The translations under genes and the position numbers were made by a program. This document shows, piece by piece, positions 8,264-16,604 of a stretch of 55,087 bases of DNA. A model generated the notes under the pieces. The model saw only the letters and a list, made by a program, of their open reading frames with translations. It made no database searches and was not told the origin of the DNA. Within the stretch, counting starts at the first letter, position 1; the number at the start of each line of letters is the position of its first letter. Source of the DNA: an uncultured Candidatus Actinomarina sp. (lineage in GTDB: Bacteria; Actinomycetota; Acidimicrobiia; Actinomarinales; Actinomarinaceae); contig CACGVI010000005.1 in NCBI GenBank assembly GCA_902576605.1, positions 1 to 55,087 of the forward strand, given 5' to 3'.

Positions 8264-10270
8264 TTATTGTAATTCTTTTATAGCTTTTATGACTTTTTCA
8301 GCACTCGGTATGAAAGCATCTTCAAGCACAGGAGCAAAAGGAATATGAGTATTTGGAGGTGTAACTTTAACAATTGGATTGTCTAAGTTCCAAAAACCTT
8401 TTTCAGCTACCATAGATGAAATTTCAGATGCCACTGATGAGAAAGGAACATCCTCTTGTAAAATGCACAAATTTGATGTTTTTTCAACAGAATGAAGAAT
8501 AATTTCTTCATCAAGTGGAACAATTGTTCTAATGTCAATAATCTCAACGGAAATGCCTTCCTTTTCTAATTCTTGAGCAGATTGTTCTGCTACTGAAACC
8601 ATTCCTGACCATGTAACAATTGTTATGTCTGAGCCTTCTTTGACTATTTTTCCCTTACCAATTTCAACTTCATATAGTCCAAGTGGCACATCCATTTTTA
8701 TGTCAGGTTTTCTATATAGTTTTTTATGCTCTAAATACATAACCGGGTTTGGATCATTCACAGCAGCTACCAAAAGTCCTTTTGCATCATATGGATTAGA
8801 TGGAGCAACTACCTTAATTCCAGGATGATGAGCTAACAATGATTCAGGACTTATTGAGTGAAATGGACCAGACCTTGTACCTGCTCCTGTTGGACCCCTT
8901 ACAACCATAGGGACAGCTTTTCCAGCTTTCCAATGATATTTTGCTGCTTCGGTTGTTATCTGATCAAGTGCTGGATATACAAAATCATAAAACTGTAACT
9001 CAACTATCGGCTTTTTACCTGCTAGAGCTGCTCCAACTGCTGCTCCAGTAAATCCTCCCTCTGAAATTGATGTATCTATAACTCTGAACGGTCCATATTT
9101 ATCAAAAAGACCTTTTGTTGCTTTAAACGCACCTTCAAAAACTCCAATATCTTCACCCATCATAAAAACGTTTTCATCATTTTCCATCAACTCATCTAGT
9201 CCGTTAGTAATTGCTTCAATGTAGTTCATTGTTTTTTTATTATCTTCACTATTTTCAATTTTCGGAGTCGTTCTTATAGCAAAAATATCTGCTTCCTCAT
9301 TATTTGGATCCGGATCATCTTGATTTTTTGCCCAATCTAATGTTTCTTTTATTTCGGTTTCTAACTCATCTGTTAAATTTATAAAATGTTCAGTTGTGAA
9401 TAATCCTTCCTCTAATAAGGAATCCTCAAATCTTGCAATGGGATCTCTTTTCATCCAAAAATCTCTTACTTCATCATTTACGTATTCAGCGGGATCGTGT
9501 CCTGCGTGACCATAATGACGAAAGGTGACTAATTCAATTAATGAAGGTCCGTTACCATTCCTAGCTTCTTCACACGAATCATGAATTGCATCTATTACTT
9601 CATATATATCATTTCCATCAATAATCTTTGCTGGAATTCCATAGCCAGCAGCTCTATCAGCTACATTAGGTGTACCAAATTCAGTATCATTTGGTGATGA
9701 ATAAGCAAACTGATTATTTTGAACAGTAAAAACTACAGGTAGATTTAGCACTGCAGCCATATTTACACTTTCGTGCCATGTACCTGTTGCAGTAGCTCCT
9801 TCACCACAGTTTGCAACAGCAACTACGCCGGAACCACTTTGTTGAGATGCTAAAGCCCAACCAACTGCTACAGGTGCTGAATCAGGTAGCGGGGAAACAA
9901 CCATCAAAGTGCCTTTATCAACAATACCAAAGTGGCTATTTCCATCTCGTCCTTTAGATGGACCATCATTTTTTCCATAGAAATTTAATGCAATTTCTTT
10001 AAGAGTTACGCCTTTTTTAATTTGAACACCAAGATCTCTGTGTGTTCCTCCAAATATATCTTTTGAATCCATACCAGCAGCAATTCCCGCCATACATGCT
10101 TCTTGACCAATTCCCGGATAAACTGCACCACTTAACTGTCCACCTTTGTACATTTTTAACAATCTATCCTCTAATAATCTTTGTGTTTTCATTGATTTGT
10201 AAATATCCCACAAAACTTCTTTTGAAAGTGTTGCTGAATAGCCTTGTCTAGTTATTTTTTCAATTTGCAT
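8264..10270 (-). CDS. 2-oxoacid dehydrogenase E1, fused alpha and beta subunits
   Basis: A 668-residue thiamine-diphosphate decarboxylase in which E1 alpha (about residues 1-340) and E1 beta (about 350-668) are one chain. The alpha part has GIGQEA, GRDGNSHFG and the thiamine-binding GEGATATGTWHESVNMA through NNQFAYSS. The beta part has MGEDIG, RVIDTSISEGGFTGAAVGAA and VVRGPTGAG. I place the start at the ATG at 10270, one base after the lpdA stop, with a G-rich stretch (10281-10285) ten bases upstream; an in-frame GTG at 10291 would overlap lpdA. Many actinobacteria use a homodimeric AceE-type E1, so the fused alpha-beta form is notable. It would decarboxylate pyruvate or branched 2-oxoacids and pass the acyl group to E2. 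Confidence 0.92.
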   Translation of the reverse strand: MQIEKITRQGYSATLSKEVLWDIYKSMKTQRLLEDRLLKMYKGGQLSGAVYPGIGQEACMAGIAAGMDSKDIFGGTHRDLGVQIKKGVTLKEIALNFYGKNDGPSKGRDGNSHFGIVDKGTLMVVSPLPDSAPVAVGWALASQQSGSGVVAVANCGEGATATGTWHESVNMAAVLNLPVVFTVQNNQFAYSSPNDTEFGTPNVADRAAGYGIPAKIIDGNDIYEVIDAIHDSCEEARNGNGPSLIELVTFRHYGHAGHDPAEYVNDEVRDFWMKRDPIARFEDSLLEEGLFTTEHFINLTDELETEIKETLDWAKNQDDPDPNNEEADIFAIRTTPKIENSEDNKKTMNYIEAITNGLDELMENDENVFMMGEDIGVFEGAFKATKGLFDKYGPFRVIDTSISEGGFTGAAVGAALAGKKPIVELQFYDFVYPALDQITTEAAKYHWKAGKAVPMVVRGPTGAGTRSGPFHSISPESLLAHHPGIKVVAPSNPYDAKGLLVAAVNDPNPVMYLEHKKLYRKPDIKMDVPLGLYEVEIGKGKIVKEGSDITIVTWSGMVSVAEQSAQELEKEGISVEIIDIRTIVPLDEEIILHSVEKTSNLCILQEDVPFSSVASEISSMVAEKGFWNLDNPIVKVTPPNTHIPFAPVLEDAFIPSAEKVIKAIKELQ

Positions 10271-10271
10271 A

Positions 10272-11636
10272 TTAATGTAACCCCCTACCACTTAAACTCA
10301 TTAATGATTCACCAATTGCTTCACTCAAAGTTGGATGTGCATGTATAAATTCTGATGCTTCATCTGGAAGCGCTTCCCAGCCAACCATATACATTAATTC
10401 ATGTATCATTTCACCAGCAGCGGGACCGCACACACTTGCTCCCACTATAGGACCATTTTCCTCTGAGTAAACTTTTACTAATCCCTGATTTTGATTTTGT
10501 ATCATAGCTCTCCCTATACCAGCGAAGCCGTGTTGCGATTGATTAATTTTCACTCCAAGTTCTTTTGCTTTATCGGAGTTTAAGCCTACCTCAGCAAGTT
10601 CTGGCCTGGTGTATACAACATAAGGTATTGCATTGTAATTTACTGGATTGTTTTCACCTGTTGCAATATGAGTTACTGAACTTACTGCTTCAGCAAAAGC
10701 TACATGAGCTAATTGAGGAGTGTCCTCAACAATATCCCCTAAAGCATAAATATTTTCTATCTCTGTTTGTAAAGTGTCTAAGTTAGTTTTTATAAAGCCT
10801 TTATTAACATTTATACCTATTTCCTCAAGTCCAATATTTTGAGTTAAAGGTTCTCTTCCTACAGCAACTAATACACAATCAAAGCTATCACTCTCACCAT
10901 CGGAAAAGTTAACTTTATTATCATTAATAGAATCAACAGACGTACCTAATTTGAAAATAACCCCTCTTTTTGAGAGTTGCTTTCTTAATTCACCGGAAGT
11001 TCTTTTGTCTAAGCCAGGTAAAATTTCATTAGCCAACTCAACGACTACAACATCTGAATCCAAATCGTTTAAGAGACTTGCAAATTCACAACCAATGGCT
11101 CCCGCTCCGATCACACAAACTCTTTTTGGGGGTGTCTCCCAATTCAATGCTGTGTCAGATGTTATTACAAATTCATTATCAATTTCAATACTTGGGAGTG
11201 ATCTTGGTTTTGAACCAGTTGCAAGAAGTATAAAATCTGATTCAATTATTATTTGTTCACCATCTGCTTTTTTGACTAGGACATTATTTTTGTCTTTAAT
11301 CGAACCCCAGCCTTCAATTACATTTACTTTTTTGGATTTAAGCAACATACTGATTCCGCCAACAAGCTTGTTAACAATTTCATATCTTTTTTCAGCTGTT
11401 TTAGCCCAGTTAATAGTTTTTTTATCTATATCTATCCCAAACTCACTTGATGTCTCGATTTCATGATTTAATTCTGCAACATGTAGCCAGTATTTTGCTG
11501 GTATACAGCCCCTATTTAAACAAGTTCCACCGAGAGTATCAGATTCGATTAGGGTGGTTTCTAAATCAAAATTACTTGCGTAAAGTGCAGCAGCATAACC
11601 TGCTGGTCCTCCACCAATGATGGTTAATTTTTTCAA
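10272..11636 (-). CDS. lpdA: dihydrolipoyl dehydrogenase (E3)
   Basis: A 454-residue FAD disulfide oxidoreductase that reoxidises E2-bound dihydrolipoamide with NAD+. An FAD-binding GGGPAGYAA lies at 8-16, the redox pair is C39/C44 in GGTCLNRGC, the NAD-binding GAGAIGCEFA is in the middle, and the C-terminal HAHPTLSEAIGE carries the His-Glu pair that acts from the partner subunit. The start is TTG at 11636, preceded by an AAAGAGGT Shine-Dalgarno sequence about four bases away. It is the first gene of the complex operon and so follows the likely promoter region at 11640-11760. Its leader contains an imperfect 17-base palindrome (11650-11666, GGACAG to TATCC). Confidence 0.95.
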   Translation of the reverse strand: MKKLTIIGGGPAGYAAALYASNFDLETTLIESDTLGGTCLNRGCIPAKYWLHVAELNHEIETSSEFGIDIDKKTINWAKTAEKRYEIVNKLVGGISMLLKSKKVNVIEGWGSIKDKNNVLVKKADGEQIIIESDFILLATGSKPRSLPSIEIDNEFVITSDTALNWETPPKRVCVIGAGAIGCEFASLLNDLDSDVVVVELANEILPGLDKRTSGELRKQLSKRGVIFKLGTSVDSINDNKVNFSDGESDSFDCVLVAVGREPLTQNIGLEEIGINVNKGFIKTNLDTLQTEIENIYALGDIVEDTPQLAHVAFAEAVSSVTHIATGENNPVNYNAIPYVVYTRPELAEVGLNSDKAKELGVKINQSQHGFAGIGRAMIQNQNQGLVKVYSEENGPIVGASVCGPAAGEMIHELMYMVGWEALPDEASEFIHAHPTLSEAIGESLMSLSGRGLH

Positions 11637-11711
11637 ATTACCTCTTTCTGGACAGGGTCTCTATCCAATCGAGATAATAACTACACTTTTACGAGGGGTT
11701 CCCAAGAAAAA

Positions 11712-11726
11712 TGATAATAGTTATCG
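11712..11726. promoter_or_regulatory. Fur-family-like 7-1-7 box in the lpdA upstream region
   Basis: TGATAAT-A-GTTATCG is a near-palindrome (five of seven positions pair) resembling the 7-1-7 TGATAAT-n-ATTATCA pattern of Fur-type metalloregulator sites. It lies 76-90 bases upstream of lpdA and about 75 bases upstream of the divergent small peptide gene, so it could serve either. The assignment rests on pattern alone. Confidence 0.3.
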
Positions 11727-11747
11727 TCACATTTAAATCTACTAAAG

Positions 11748-11764
11748 TTTGAACGAAGTTCAAA
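11748..11764. promoter_or_regulatory. perfect palindrome TTTGAAC-GAA-GTTCAAA
   Basis: Two perfect 7-base arms around a 3-base centre, a size and form typical of an operator for a dimeric regulator. The centre is about 44 bases before the start codon of the 28-residue peptide at 11800, which also appears to be its transcription start. That is where a class II activator would bind. The GAAC-GTTC arms recall actinobacterial LexA boxes, but those have a four-base centre. Confidence 0.4.
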
Positions 11765-11787
11765 ATTAGGATTGTTTTATATTTAAG

Positions 11788-11793
11788 TAGAAT
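11788..11793 (+). promoter_or_regulatory. -10 hexamer for the leaderless 28-residue peptide
   Basis: TAGAAT, then six bases, then ATG at 11800, with no Shine-Dalgarno sequence. The same spacing recurs before other first genes in the window. No good -35 hexamer is present, which fits an activator acting at the palindrome just upstream. Confidence 0.4.
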
Positions 11794-11799
11794 GTAACT

Positions 11800-11886
11800 A
11801 TGCAGACAAGACATTTAATAATTGCATCTCTTTTGACAGGTTTATTAATACTTGCAGCCTTTGGTGCTTGGCTATTAACTTTTTAG
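11800..11886 (+). CDS. 28-residue single-pass membrane peptide, unrecognised
   Basis: A short reading frame starting at ATG 11800 and stopping at TAG 11884-11886. After a basic start (MQTRH), nearly all residues are hydrophobic (for example SLLTGLLILAAFGAWLL), so it would span the membrane once with the N-terminus inside. Support comes from a -10 hexamer exactly six bases upstream, the pattern seen at several other first genes here, and from a palindromic operator-like site further up. Its stop overlaps or just precedes the possible TTG starts (11868 and 11889) of the hydrolase downstream, suggesting translational coupling. It could instead be a leader peptide. No homologue is recalled. Confidence 0.45.
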   Translation: MQTRHLIIASLLTGLLILAAFGAWLLTF

Positions 11887-11888
11887 AA

Positions 11889-12857
11889 TTGAAAAACTTT
11901 AATCTACAACAAGGCATCATACATATACCAATGGAACTTCCGTGGAACTCTCCTGGATTTGTAAATGTTTATTTCATTGAGGACAATGACGGATATGTAA
12001 TGATTGATTGTGGAGTAAACGGAATCGAATATCAAGAATTATTAGAAACCAAAATGGATTTAATTGGTTTGTCATACGAAAATGTAAAGTTATTAATTGG
12101 CACTCATATGCACTCTGATCATATAGGACTATCTACAACATTAAGAAAGAAAGGGATACCTTTCGCACTCTATAAAAATTCTGTTGATTTTATAGACGGT
12201 TATAACGATTGGTCAATTAGATTTAAAAAACTTAGAGAATTTGCTAAAAAAGAAGGAGCTCCAAAAAGTTTCTTGAATGACCTCGATCAAATAGAAACTC
12301 CAATATATGCGGGTAAAATTTCAAAACCAGATGTTTTGCTTGATGAAGGAAATATAAAAAATATTAAAAGAAATATTGAAATTATATTTACCCCTGGACA
12401 TGATAGAACAGAAATCTCTATCCTTGATAATCCATCCAAAATATTATTTTCTGGTGATCATATCTTACCAAAAATTACCCCATTCATTCCCTTAGAGGAC
12501 GCTGATGATGACATGCTTGAAAAATATACATCTTCACTAAACAAGGTTTATAATCTTGAACAAAAGTTAATTGCTCCTGGTCATGGAAATTTAATTGAAA
12601 AACCATACTCTCGTATTGAGCAAATGCAACTTCATCACAAAAAAAGATCTGATAAAATCATTGACCTGATTGGTGACTCAAAATTTTCAGGCTGGGAGAT
12701 TGTAAATTTACTATTTCCAAGAAAACTTGATGAACTTAACCTAAGGCTTGCATTTCAAGAAACTTTGGCTCATTTAATATATTTGGAAAACAAGGGTTTG
12801 ATAACACATGTCGTAGATGCAAATAGAAATTACTGGGAGAAAGTTAGGCAGGTTTAA
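11889..12857 (+). CDS. metallo-beta-lactamase-fold hydrolase
   Basis: A protein of about 322 residues in the glyoxalase II/LACTB2-like branch of the metallo-beta-lactamase fold. The zinc-binding THMHSDH motif is near residue 72; FTPGHD, FSGDHILP and APGHG supply the further ligands. The region after about 240 looks like the C-terminal helical/winged domain common in this branch. It probably hydrolyses a thioester or phosphoester; the substrate is not evident. The start is uncertain: the frame is open from TTG 11868 (inside the 28-residue peptide gene), TTG 11889 lies two bases after that peptide's stop, and ATG 11931 would cut into the first beta strand. It overlaps the convergent 67-residue gene by 14 bases. 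Confidence 0.85.
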   Translation: MKNFNLQQGIIHIPMELPWNSPGFVNVYFIEDNDGYVMIDCGVNGIEYQELLETKMDLIGLSYENVKLLIGTHMHSDHIGLSTTLRKKGIPFALYKNSVDFIDGYNDWSIRFKKLREFAKKEGAPKSFLNDLDQIETPIYAGKISKPDVLLDEGNIKNIKRNIEIIFTPGHDRTEISILDNPSKILFSGDHILPKITPFIPLEDADDDMLEKYTSSLNKVYNLEQKLIAPGHGNLIEKPYSRIEQMQLHHKKRSDKIIDLIGDSKFSGWEIVNLLFPRKLDELNLRLAFQETLAHLIYLENKGLITHVVDANRNYWEKVRQV

Positions 12858-13047
12858 AACCTCTATTTTTTGCTTCATCAATATTGTCTGGTGAAAATGA
12901 TTGAATAAGATTTAATTTAATGTAATCAACACTGTTGGTCAAAGCAGACAATTTTTCAAATTGTTCTACGTCGTCACAATCATAAAATTTCATATTTTTT
13001 CTAAATCCGACAAACCTAAAATTTTCGAATCTATCTAGCCTATTCAA
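12844..13047 (-). CDS. 67-residue protein, unrecognised
   Basis: A small protein that starts with TTG one base after the acyl-CoA dehydrogenase stop, so translational coupling is likely. It has no signal peptide or membrane segment. The pattern of aromatic and basic residues at the N-terminus, followed by a FYDCDDVEQFEKL stretch and a hydrophobic VDYIKLNLIQSF strand, suggests a compact alpha/beta fold. The 3' end overlaps the convergent hydrolase gene by 14 bases. No Shine-Dalgarno sequence is present. I do not recognise a family; the tight link suggests a function tied to the acyl-CoA dehydrogenase. Confidence 0.5.
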   Translation of the reverse strand: MNRLDRFENFRFVGFRKNMKFYDCDDVEQFEKLSALTNSVDYIKLNLIQSFSPDNIDEAKNRGFKPA

Positions 13048-13048
13048 T

Positions 13049-14170
13049 TTAGAGGTTAAGTAATTCTGCTATTTTATCTCTTGCTAGTTTAGGAGTTCCC
13101 AGTAAGAGTGAGTCGGACTTAGCTTTTTTAAAATATAAATGCGCTGGATGTTCCCATGTAAAACCAATTCCGCCATGAACTTGAATATTGTCACCTGCAA
13201 TTTTATTAAAAACTTCGGAACAATATGATTTGGCAAGCATTGAGCTCATTTCAGTCTCTACGTCATCTAAATAATCAATCCTTACGGCGCTATAGGCTAC
13301 AGATTTTGCACTTTCCAGATGCATAAGCATATTGGCACATATATGTTGAATTGCTTGAAAAGATCCGATTGGCCTTCCAAATTGTATCCTTTCTTTTGCA
13401 TACTGCGTAGACATATCTAAACATGCCTGTGATGCACCAACTTGTTCCATTGCTAAATAGCCGAGTGCAATATTTTTAACTTTATTCCATGCAGACAACT
13501 CTGCGTCTAATTCAATTAGAACATCATCCGTACTTAATGTAACCTCTGACATTTCAACTTCACACATTGGTCGTGTTTGATCAAGAGAAGTAGTTTCTTT
13601 AATTATTACACCGTCAGAGTTGGTAGAGACTAATACAAACTTACAACCGTCTTCATGTTTTGCTAAAACTGCAATGTAATCTGAAACATCTCCAAACATA
13701 ACATATTTTTTATTTCCACTAAGAATATAGCCAGAATCAACAGTAGTTAGCTGTGTGTTTATTGTGTCTTTATTAATTTCATATTTATCACTTTCATAGA
13801 CTGCAAAAGTTCCTATTTTTTCACCACTTATAATTTCAGGTAAAAGCTCGTCTTTTTTTTCCTTTTTTGAATTCATTAATATTTGTTTGAAAACTACACC
13901 GGAGCTAAATATTGGAATTATTGGCATATAGTATCCAAGAACCTCAGAGAGAATAGCTGTATCAGTATTAGAAAAACCAAGTCCACCGTCTTCTTCAGGC
14001 ACATCTAAGGCTAACCAGCCTTGGTCGATGACTAAATCCCATACTTTTTTATCAATTCTGCAGTTTTCATCCACTTTCTGGATTGTCTCTAGAAGATCTA
14101 TATTTTCCTTTAAAAGTTTATTTGAGTTCTCTTTAATTTCATTTTGAAGATCGGTCAATGTAAATTGCAT
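13049..14170 (-). CDS. acyl-CoA dehydrogenase family protein
   Basis: A 373-residue flavoprotein of the acyl-CoA dehydrogenase family, which introduces a trans-2 double bond into acyl-CoAs. The helical N-terminal domain has LALDVPEEDGGLG near residue 55, the beta domain has GNKKYVMFGD, and the C-terminal domain has YAKERIQFGRPIGSFQAIQH and IQVHGGIGFTWEHPAHLYFKKA. The last segment is typical of the actinobacterial FadE subgroup, some members of which work as mixed tetramers with a second subunit; no partner lies next to it. It starts at ATG 14170 with TACAAT six bases upstream and no Shine-Dalgarno sequence. It is divergent from sufC. Confidence 0.88.
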   Translation of the reverse strand: MQFTLTDLQNEIKENSNKLLKENIDLLETIQKVDENCRIDKKVWDLVIDQGWLALDVPEEDGGLGFSNTDTAILSEVLGYYMPIIPIFSSGVVFKQILMNSKKEKKDELLPEIISGEKIGTFAVYESDKYEINKDTINTQLTTVDSGYILSGNKKYVMFGDVSDYIAVLAKHEDGCKFVLVSTNSDGVIIKETTSLDQTRPMCEVEMSEVTLSTDDVLIELDAELSAWNKVKNIALGYLAMEQVGASQACLDMSTQYAKERIQFGRPIGSFQAIQHICANMLMHLESAKSVAYSAVRIDYLDDVETEMSSMLAKSYCSEVFNKIAGDNIQVHGGIGFTWEHPAHLYFKKAKSDSLLLGTPKLARDKIAELLNL

Positions 14171-14176
14171 TATCTA

Positions 14177-14239
14177 ATTGTAATTTTTATTTTTTATTTC
14201 GCTAATCATATTTAACTTGTTTCAAATCGTAATTAACAT
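14177..14239. promoter_or_regulatory. divergent leaderless promoters (acyl-CoA dehydrogenase and sufC)
   Basis: On the minus strand TACAAT (14177-14182) sits six bases before the ATG at 14170. On the plus strand TAACAT (14234-14239) sits seven bases before the ATG at 14247, with a weak TTTAAC at 14211-14216 as a -35. Neither gene has a Shine-Dalgarno sequence. The whole control region is under 80 bases. Confidence 0.4.
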
Positions 14240-14246
14240 AGATGTT

Positions 14247-14972
14247 ATGTTAGAAATTAAAAATTTACATGCAGAAGTTGAAGGTACTGAAATTTTAAAA
14301 GGTGTTGACTTAAAAATTAATCCTGGGGAAGTACACGCAATTATGGGGCCAAATGGTTCTGGTAAATCTACCTTAGCAAATGTAGTTATGGGAAATCCAG
14401 TTTATGAGGTTACGGAAGGATCAGTGATGTTTGAGGGTGAGGATATCACTGAAGAACCAGTAGACAACAGAGCAAAATTAGGTATGTTTCTCGCATTTCA
14501 ATATCCGGAATCAATTCCAGGAGTAACAATAGTAAATATGCTTAAAACAGCGCTAACAAATATTGAAGAAACTGAGTACACGACACTTGAACTTAGATTA
14601 AAAGTTGCCGAAGCAATGGAACAGCTAGGCCTGTCTGCAGATTTTGCTGATAGATATTTAAATGAAGGATTTTCTGGTGGAGAAAGAAAAAGAAATGAAA
14701 TTCTTCAACTTGCTGTACTCAATCCAAAGCTTGCAGTTTTAGACGAAACTGATTCTGGATTAGATGTAGATGGATTAAAAGTTGTTGGAGAGGGTGTAAG
14801 TAAATTAAAAACAGATGATAAGGGTTATTTAGTTGTAACCCATTACCAAAGACTTCTGGAATATATAAAACCTGACTTCGTCCATGTTTTTGTCGATGGG
14901 GCAATTGTTGAATCTGGTGGAGTCGAATTATCTGAAAAACTTGAAAAAGAAGGATATGAATCATACTTATGA
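14247..14972 (+). CDS. sufC: SUF system ATPase SufC (copy 1)
   Basis: A 241-residue ABC ATPase that powers the SufBCD iron-sulfur scaffold. It has Walker A GPNGSGKST near 34, the SufC-specific FQYPESIPGV, signature FSGGERKRNEI, Walker B LAVLDETDSGLD and switch VTHYQRLL. I start it at ATG 14247, because the family N-terminus begins MLEIKNL there; an in-frame TTG at 14217 would add ten unlikely residues. It overlaps sufS by four bases (ATGA). It is unusual that a second sufC lies at 31933-32622 with sufB and sufD, so the desulfurase half and the scaffold half of the system each carry one. Confidence 0.93.
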   Translation: MLEIKNLHAEVEGTEILKGVDLKINPGEVHAIMGPNGSGKSTLANVVMGNPVYEVTEGSVMFEGEDITEEPVDNRAKLGMFLAFQYPESIPGVTIVNMLKTALTNIEETEYTTLELRLKVAEAMEQLGLSADFADRYLNEGFSGGERKRNEILQLAVLNPKLAVLDETDSGLDVDGLKVVGEGVSKLKTDDKGYLVVTHYQRLLEYIKPDFVHVFVDGAIVESGGVELSEKLEKEGYESYL

Positions 14973-16189
14973 TTAAAGTAAGCGATCTTAAAAAAGATTT
15001 TCCAATTTTTGATAGAGAAATTAATGGAAAAAGACTGACTTATTTAGATTCCGGTGCAACTTCTCAAAAACCAGAATTAGTTATTAATGAAATGTCAAAT
15101 GTATATTCAAATATTAATGCAAATGTTCATAGGGGTACTTATGTTCTCTCATCAGAAACTACAGCAAAATATGAAGATGTGAGAAACAAGCTTAAAGAAT
15201 TTATTAATGCTTACTCCTCCGATGAAATTATTTTTACAAAAGGTTGTACAGAGGGATTTAATTTTTTAGCAAATTCTATTTGCAAAGATTTAAATCCCGG
15301 AGATGAAATCATTCTTTCAGAAATTGAACATCATGCAAACATAATTCCATGGCAAATGGTTGCAGAAAAATACAATCTAAAAATCAAATATATTAATATA
15401 ACTGAGTCATTTAACCTAGATATCGATCATTTTGAAAGTCTCTTAAATTCAAATACTAAAGTAGTTTCTATAGTTGGAGAATCAAATATGTCTGGAATGC
15501 TCCCAGATATAAAAAAACTTAATTCACTAATTAGAGAAAAAACAAATGCAATATATATTGTTGATGGTGCTCAACTGGTCCCACACAGAAAAATTGATGT
15601 ACAAGATTTAGGAATTGATTTCATTTGTGTATCAGGACATAAAATGTTGGGACCTACTGGGATTGGCGTTGTTTGGGGCAGAAAAGAATTACTTGAGAAA
15701 TTAGATCCAGTTTATGGTGGTGGAGACATGATTGAAGAAGTTTTCTATGAAACTGCAACTTGGGCTCCCATTCCACATAAATTTGAAGCGGGCACTCCGC
15801 CGTATGTAGAAGCGATAGGCTTAGGAGCTGCAGTCGATTATTTGACTAAATTAGATATGAAAAATGTTGAAAAACATTCAGATGAGCTGCGACTATATGC
15901 AAAAAATAAATTAGAAAATATTGATCGCTTGAACATTGTTCATACAAACTCTAATTTAGCTGGCTGTACATTTGCAATGAGTGTGGAAGGAGTACATGCT
16001 ACTGATGTTTCTTTAATGCTAGACACATTTGGAGTCGCAGTGCGGGCAGGGCATCACTGTGTTCAACCATTCCACAGGAAATTAAACCTTGATGCCACTT
16101 TTAGAGCTACTGGCTATATTTATAATGATGAAGAAGATTTTGATATATTGTCTAACACAATTGAAGAAAGTATAAAATTATTAACTTAA
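14969..16189 (+). CDS. sufS: cysteine desulfurase SufS
   Basis: A 406-residue PLP enzyme that takes sulfur from cysteine for Fe-S cluster assembly. The N-terminus has FPIF and YLDSGATSQKP. The PLP lysine is in CVSGHKMLGPTG (near 225), and the persulfide-forming cysteine is in VRAGHHCVQPFH (near 363). The length matches the type II (SufS) class. It is coupled to sufC by an ATGA overlap and followed one base later by sufE, its sulfur acceptor. Confidence 0.95.
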   Translation: MIKVSDLKKDFPIFDREINGKRLTYLDSGATSQKPELVINEMSNVYSNINANVHRGTYVLSSETTAKYEDVRNKLKEFINAYSSDEIIFTKGCTEGFNFLANSICKDLNPGDEIILSEIEHHANIIPWQMVAEKYNLKIKYINITESFNLDIDHFESLLNSNTKVVSIVGESNMSGMLPDIKKLNSLIREKTNAIYIVDGAQLVPHRKIDVQDLGIDFICVSGHKMLGPTGIGVVWGRKELLEKLDPVYGGGDMIEEVFYETATWAPIPHKFEAGTPPYVEAIGLGAAVDYLTKLDMKNVEKHSDELRLYAKNKLENIDRLNIVHTNSNLAGCTFAMSVEGVHATDVSLMLDTFGVAVRAGHHCVQPFHRKLNLDATFRATGYIYNDEEDFDILSNTIEESIKLLT

Positions 16190-16190
16190 A

Positions 16191-16604
16191 ATGAGTATTC
16201 AAGAAAAAGTTGAAGGGTATAAAAAAACTCTTGCATTATTTCCAAACCCACAAGAAAAATATCAGTATTTAATTGAACAAGCTAAGAAAAGTGAAGACTT
16301 TCCAACTGAATTAAGAATTGATGAATTTAAAGTAAATGGTTGCCAGAGTCAAGTCTGGTTAGTTCCAGAAGAAAAAGATAATAAATTGTATTTTAAAAGT
16401 GACTCAGATGCATTGATAGCTAAAGGACTCGTAACCTTAATTGCATCTATCTACTCAGACGAAGCACCCAAAGATATTCTGAACTCAGAGATTGATCTGA
16501 TGGAAGAATTTGAATTAGGTGTAATTTTGAGCCCTGCAAGAAGAAATGGTGCTTTCAGTATGTTAAAAACTATTAAGGAATTTTCACAAAAATTAGCTGA
16601 TTGA
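16191..16604 (+). CDS. sufE: sulfur acceptor SufE
   Basis: A 137-residue SufE-family protein that accepts the persulfide from SufS and passes it to the SufB scaffold. The acceptor cysteine is C51 in NGCQSQVW, the family hallmark, and the chain is full length. Most actinobacterial SUF operons use the zinc-dependent SufU instead, so SufE here is a small oddity. It is the last gene of the sufC-sufS-sufE set, and its 3' end overlaps the convergent phosphoribosyltransferase gene by 12 bases. Confidence 0.93.
   Translation: MSIQEKVEGYKKTLALFPNPQEKYQYLIEQAKKSEDFPTELRIDEFKVNGCQSQVWLVPEEKDNKLYFKSDSDALIAKGLVTLIASIYSDEAPKDILNSEIDLMEEFELGVILSPARRNGAFSMLKTIKEFSQKLAD

Noticed and set aside
10951-11466. 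171-residue frame antisense to lpdA
   Set aside because: Shadow of a well-conserved enzyme gene on the other strand; no start signals.
11748-11764. LexA/SOS box
   Set aside because: Arms GAAC and GTTC are right but the centre is three bases instead of four, and neighbouring genes are not SOS genes.
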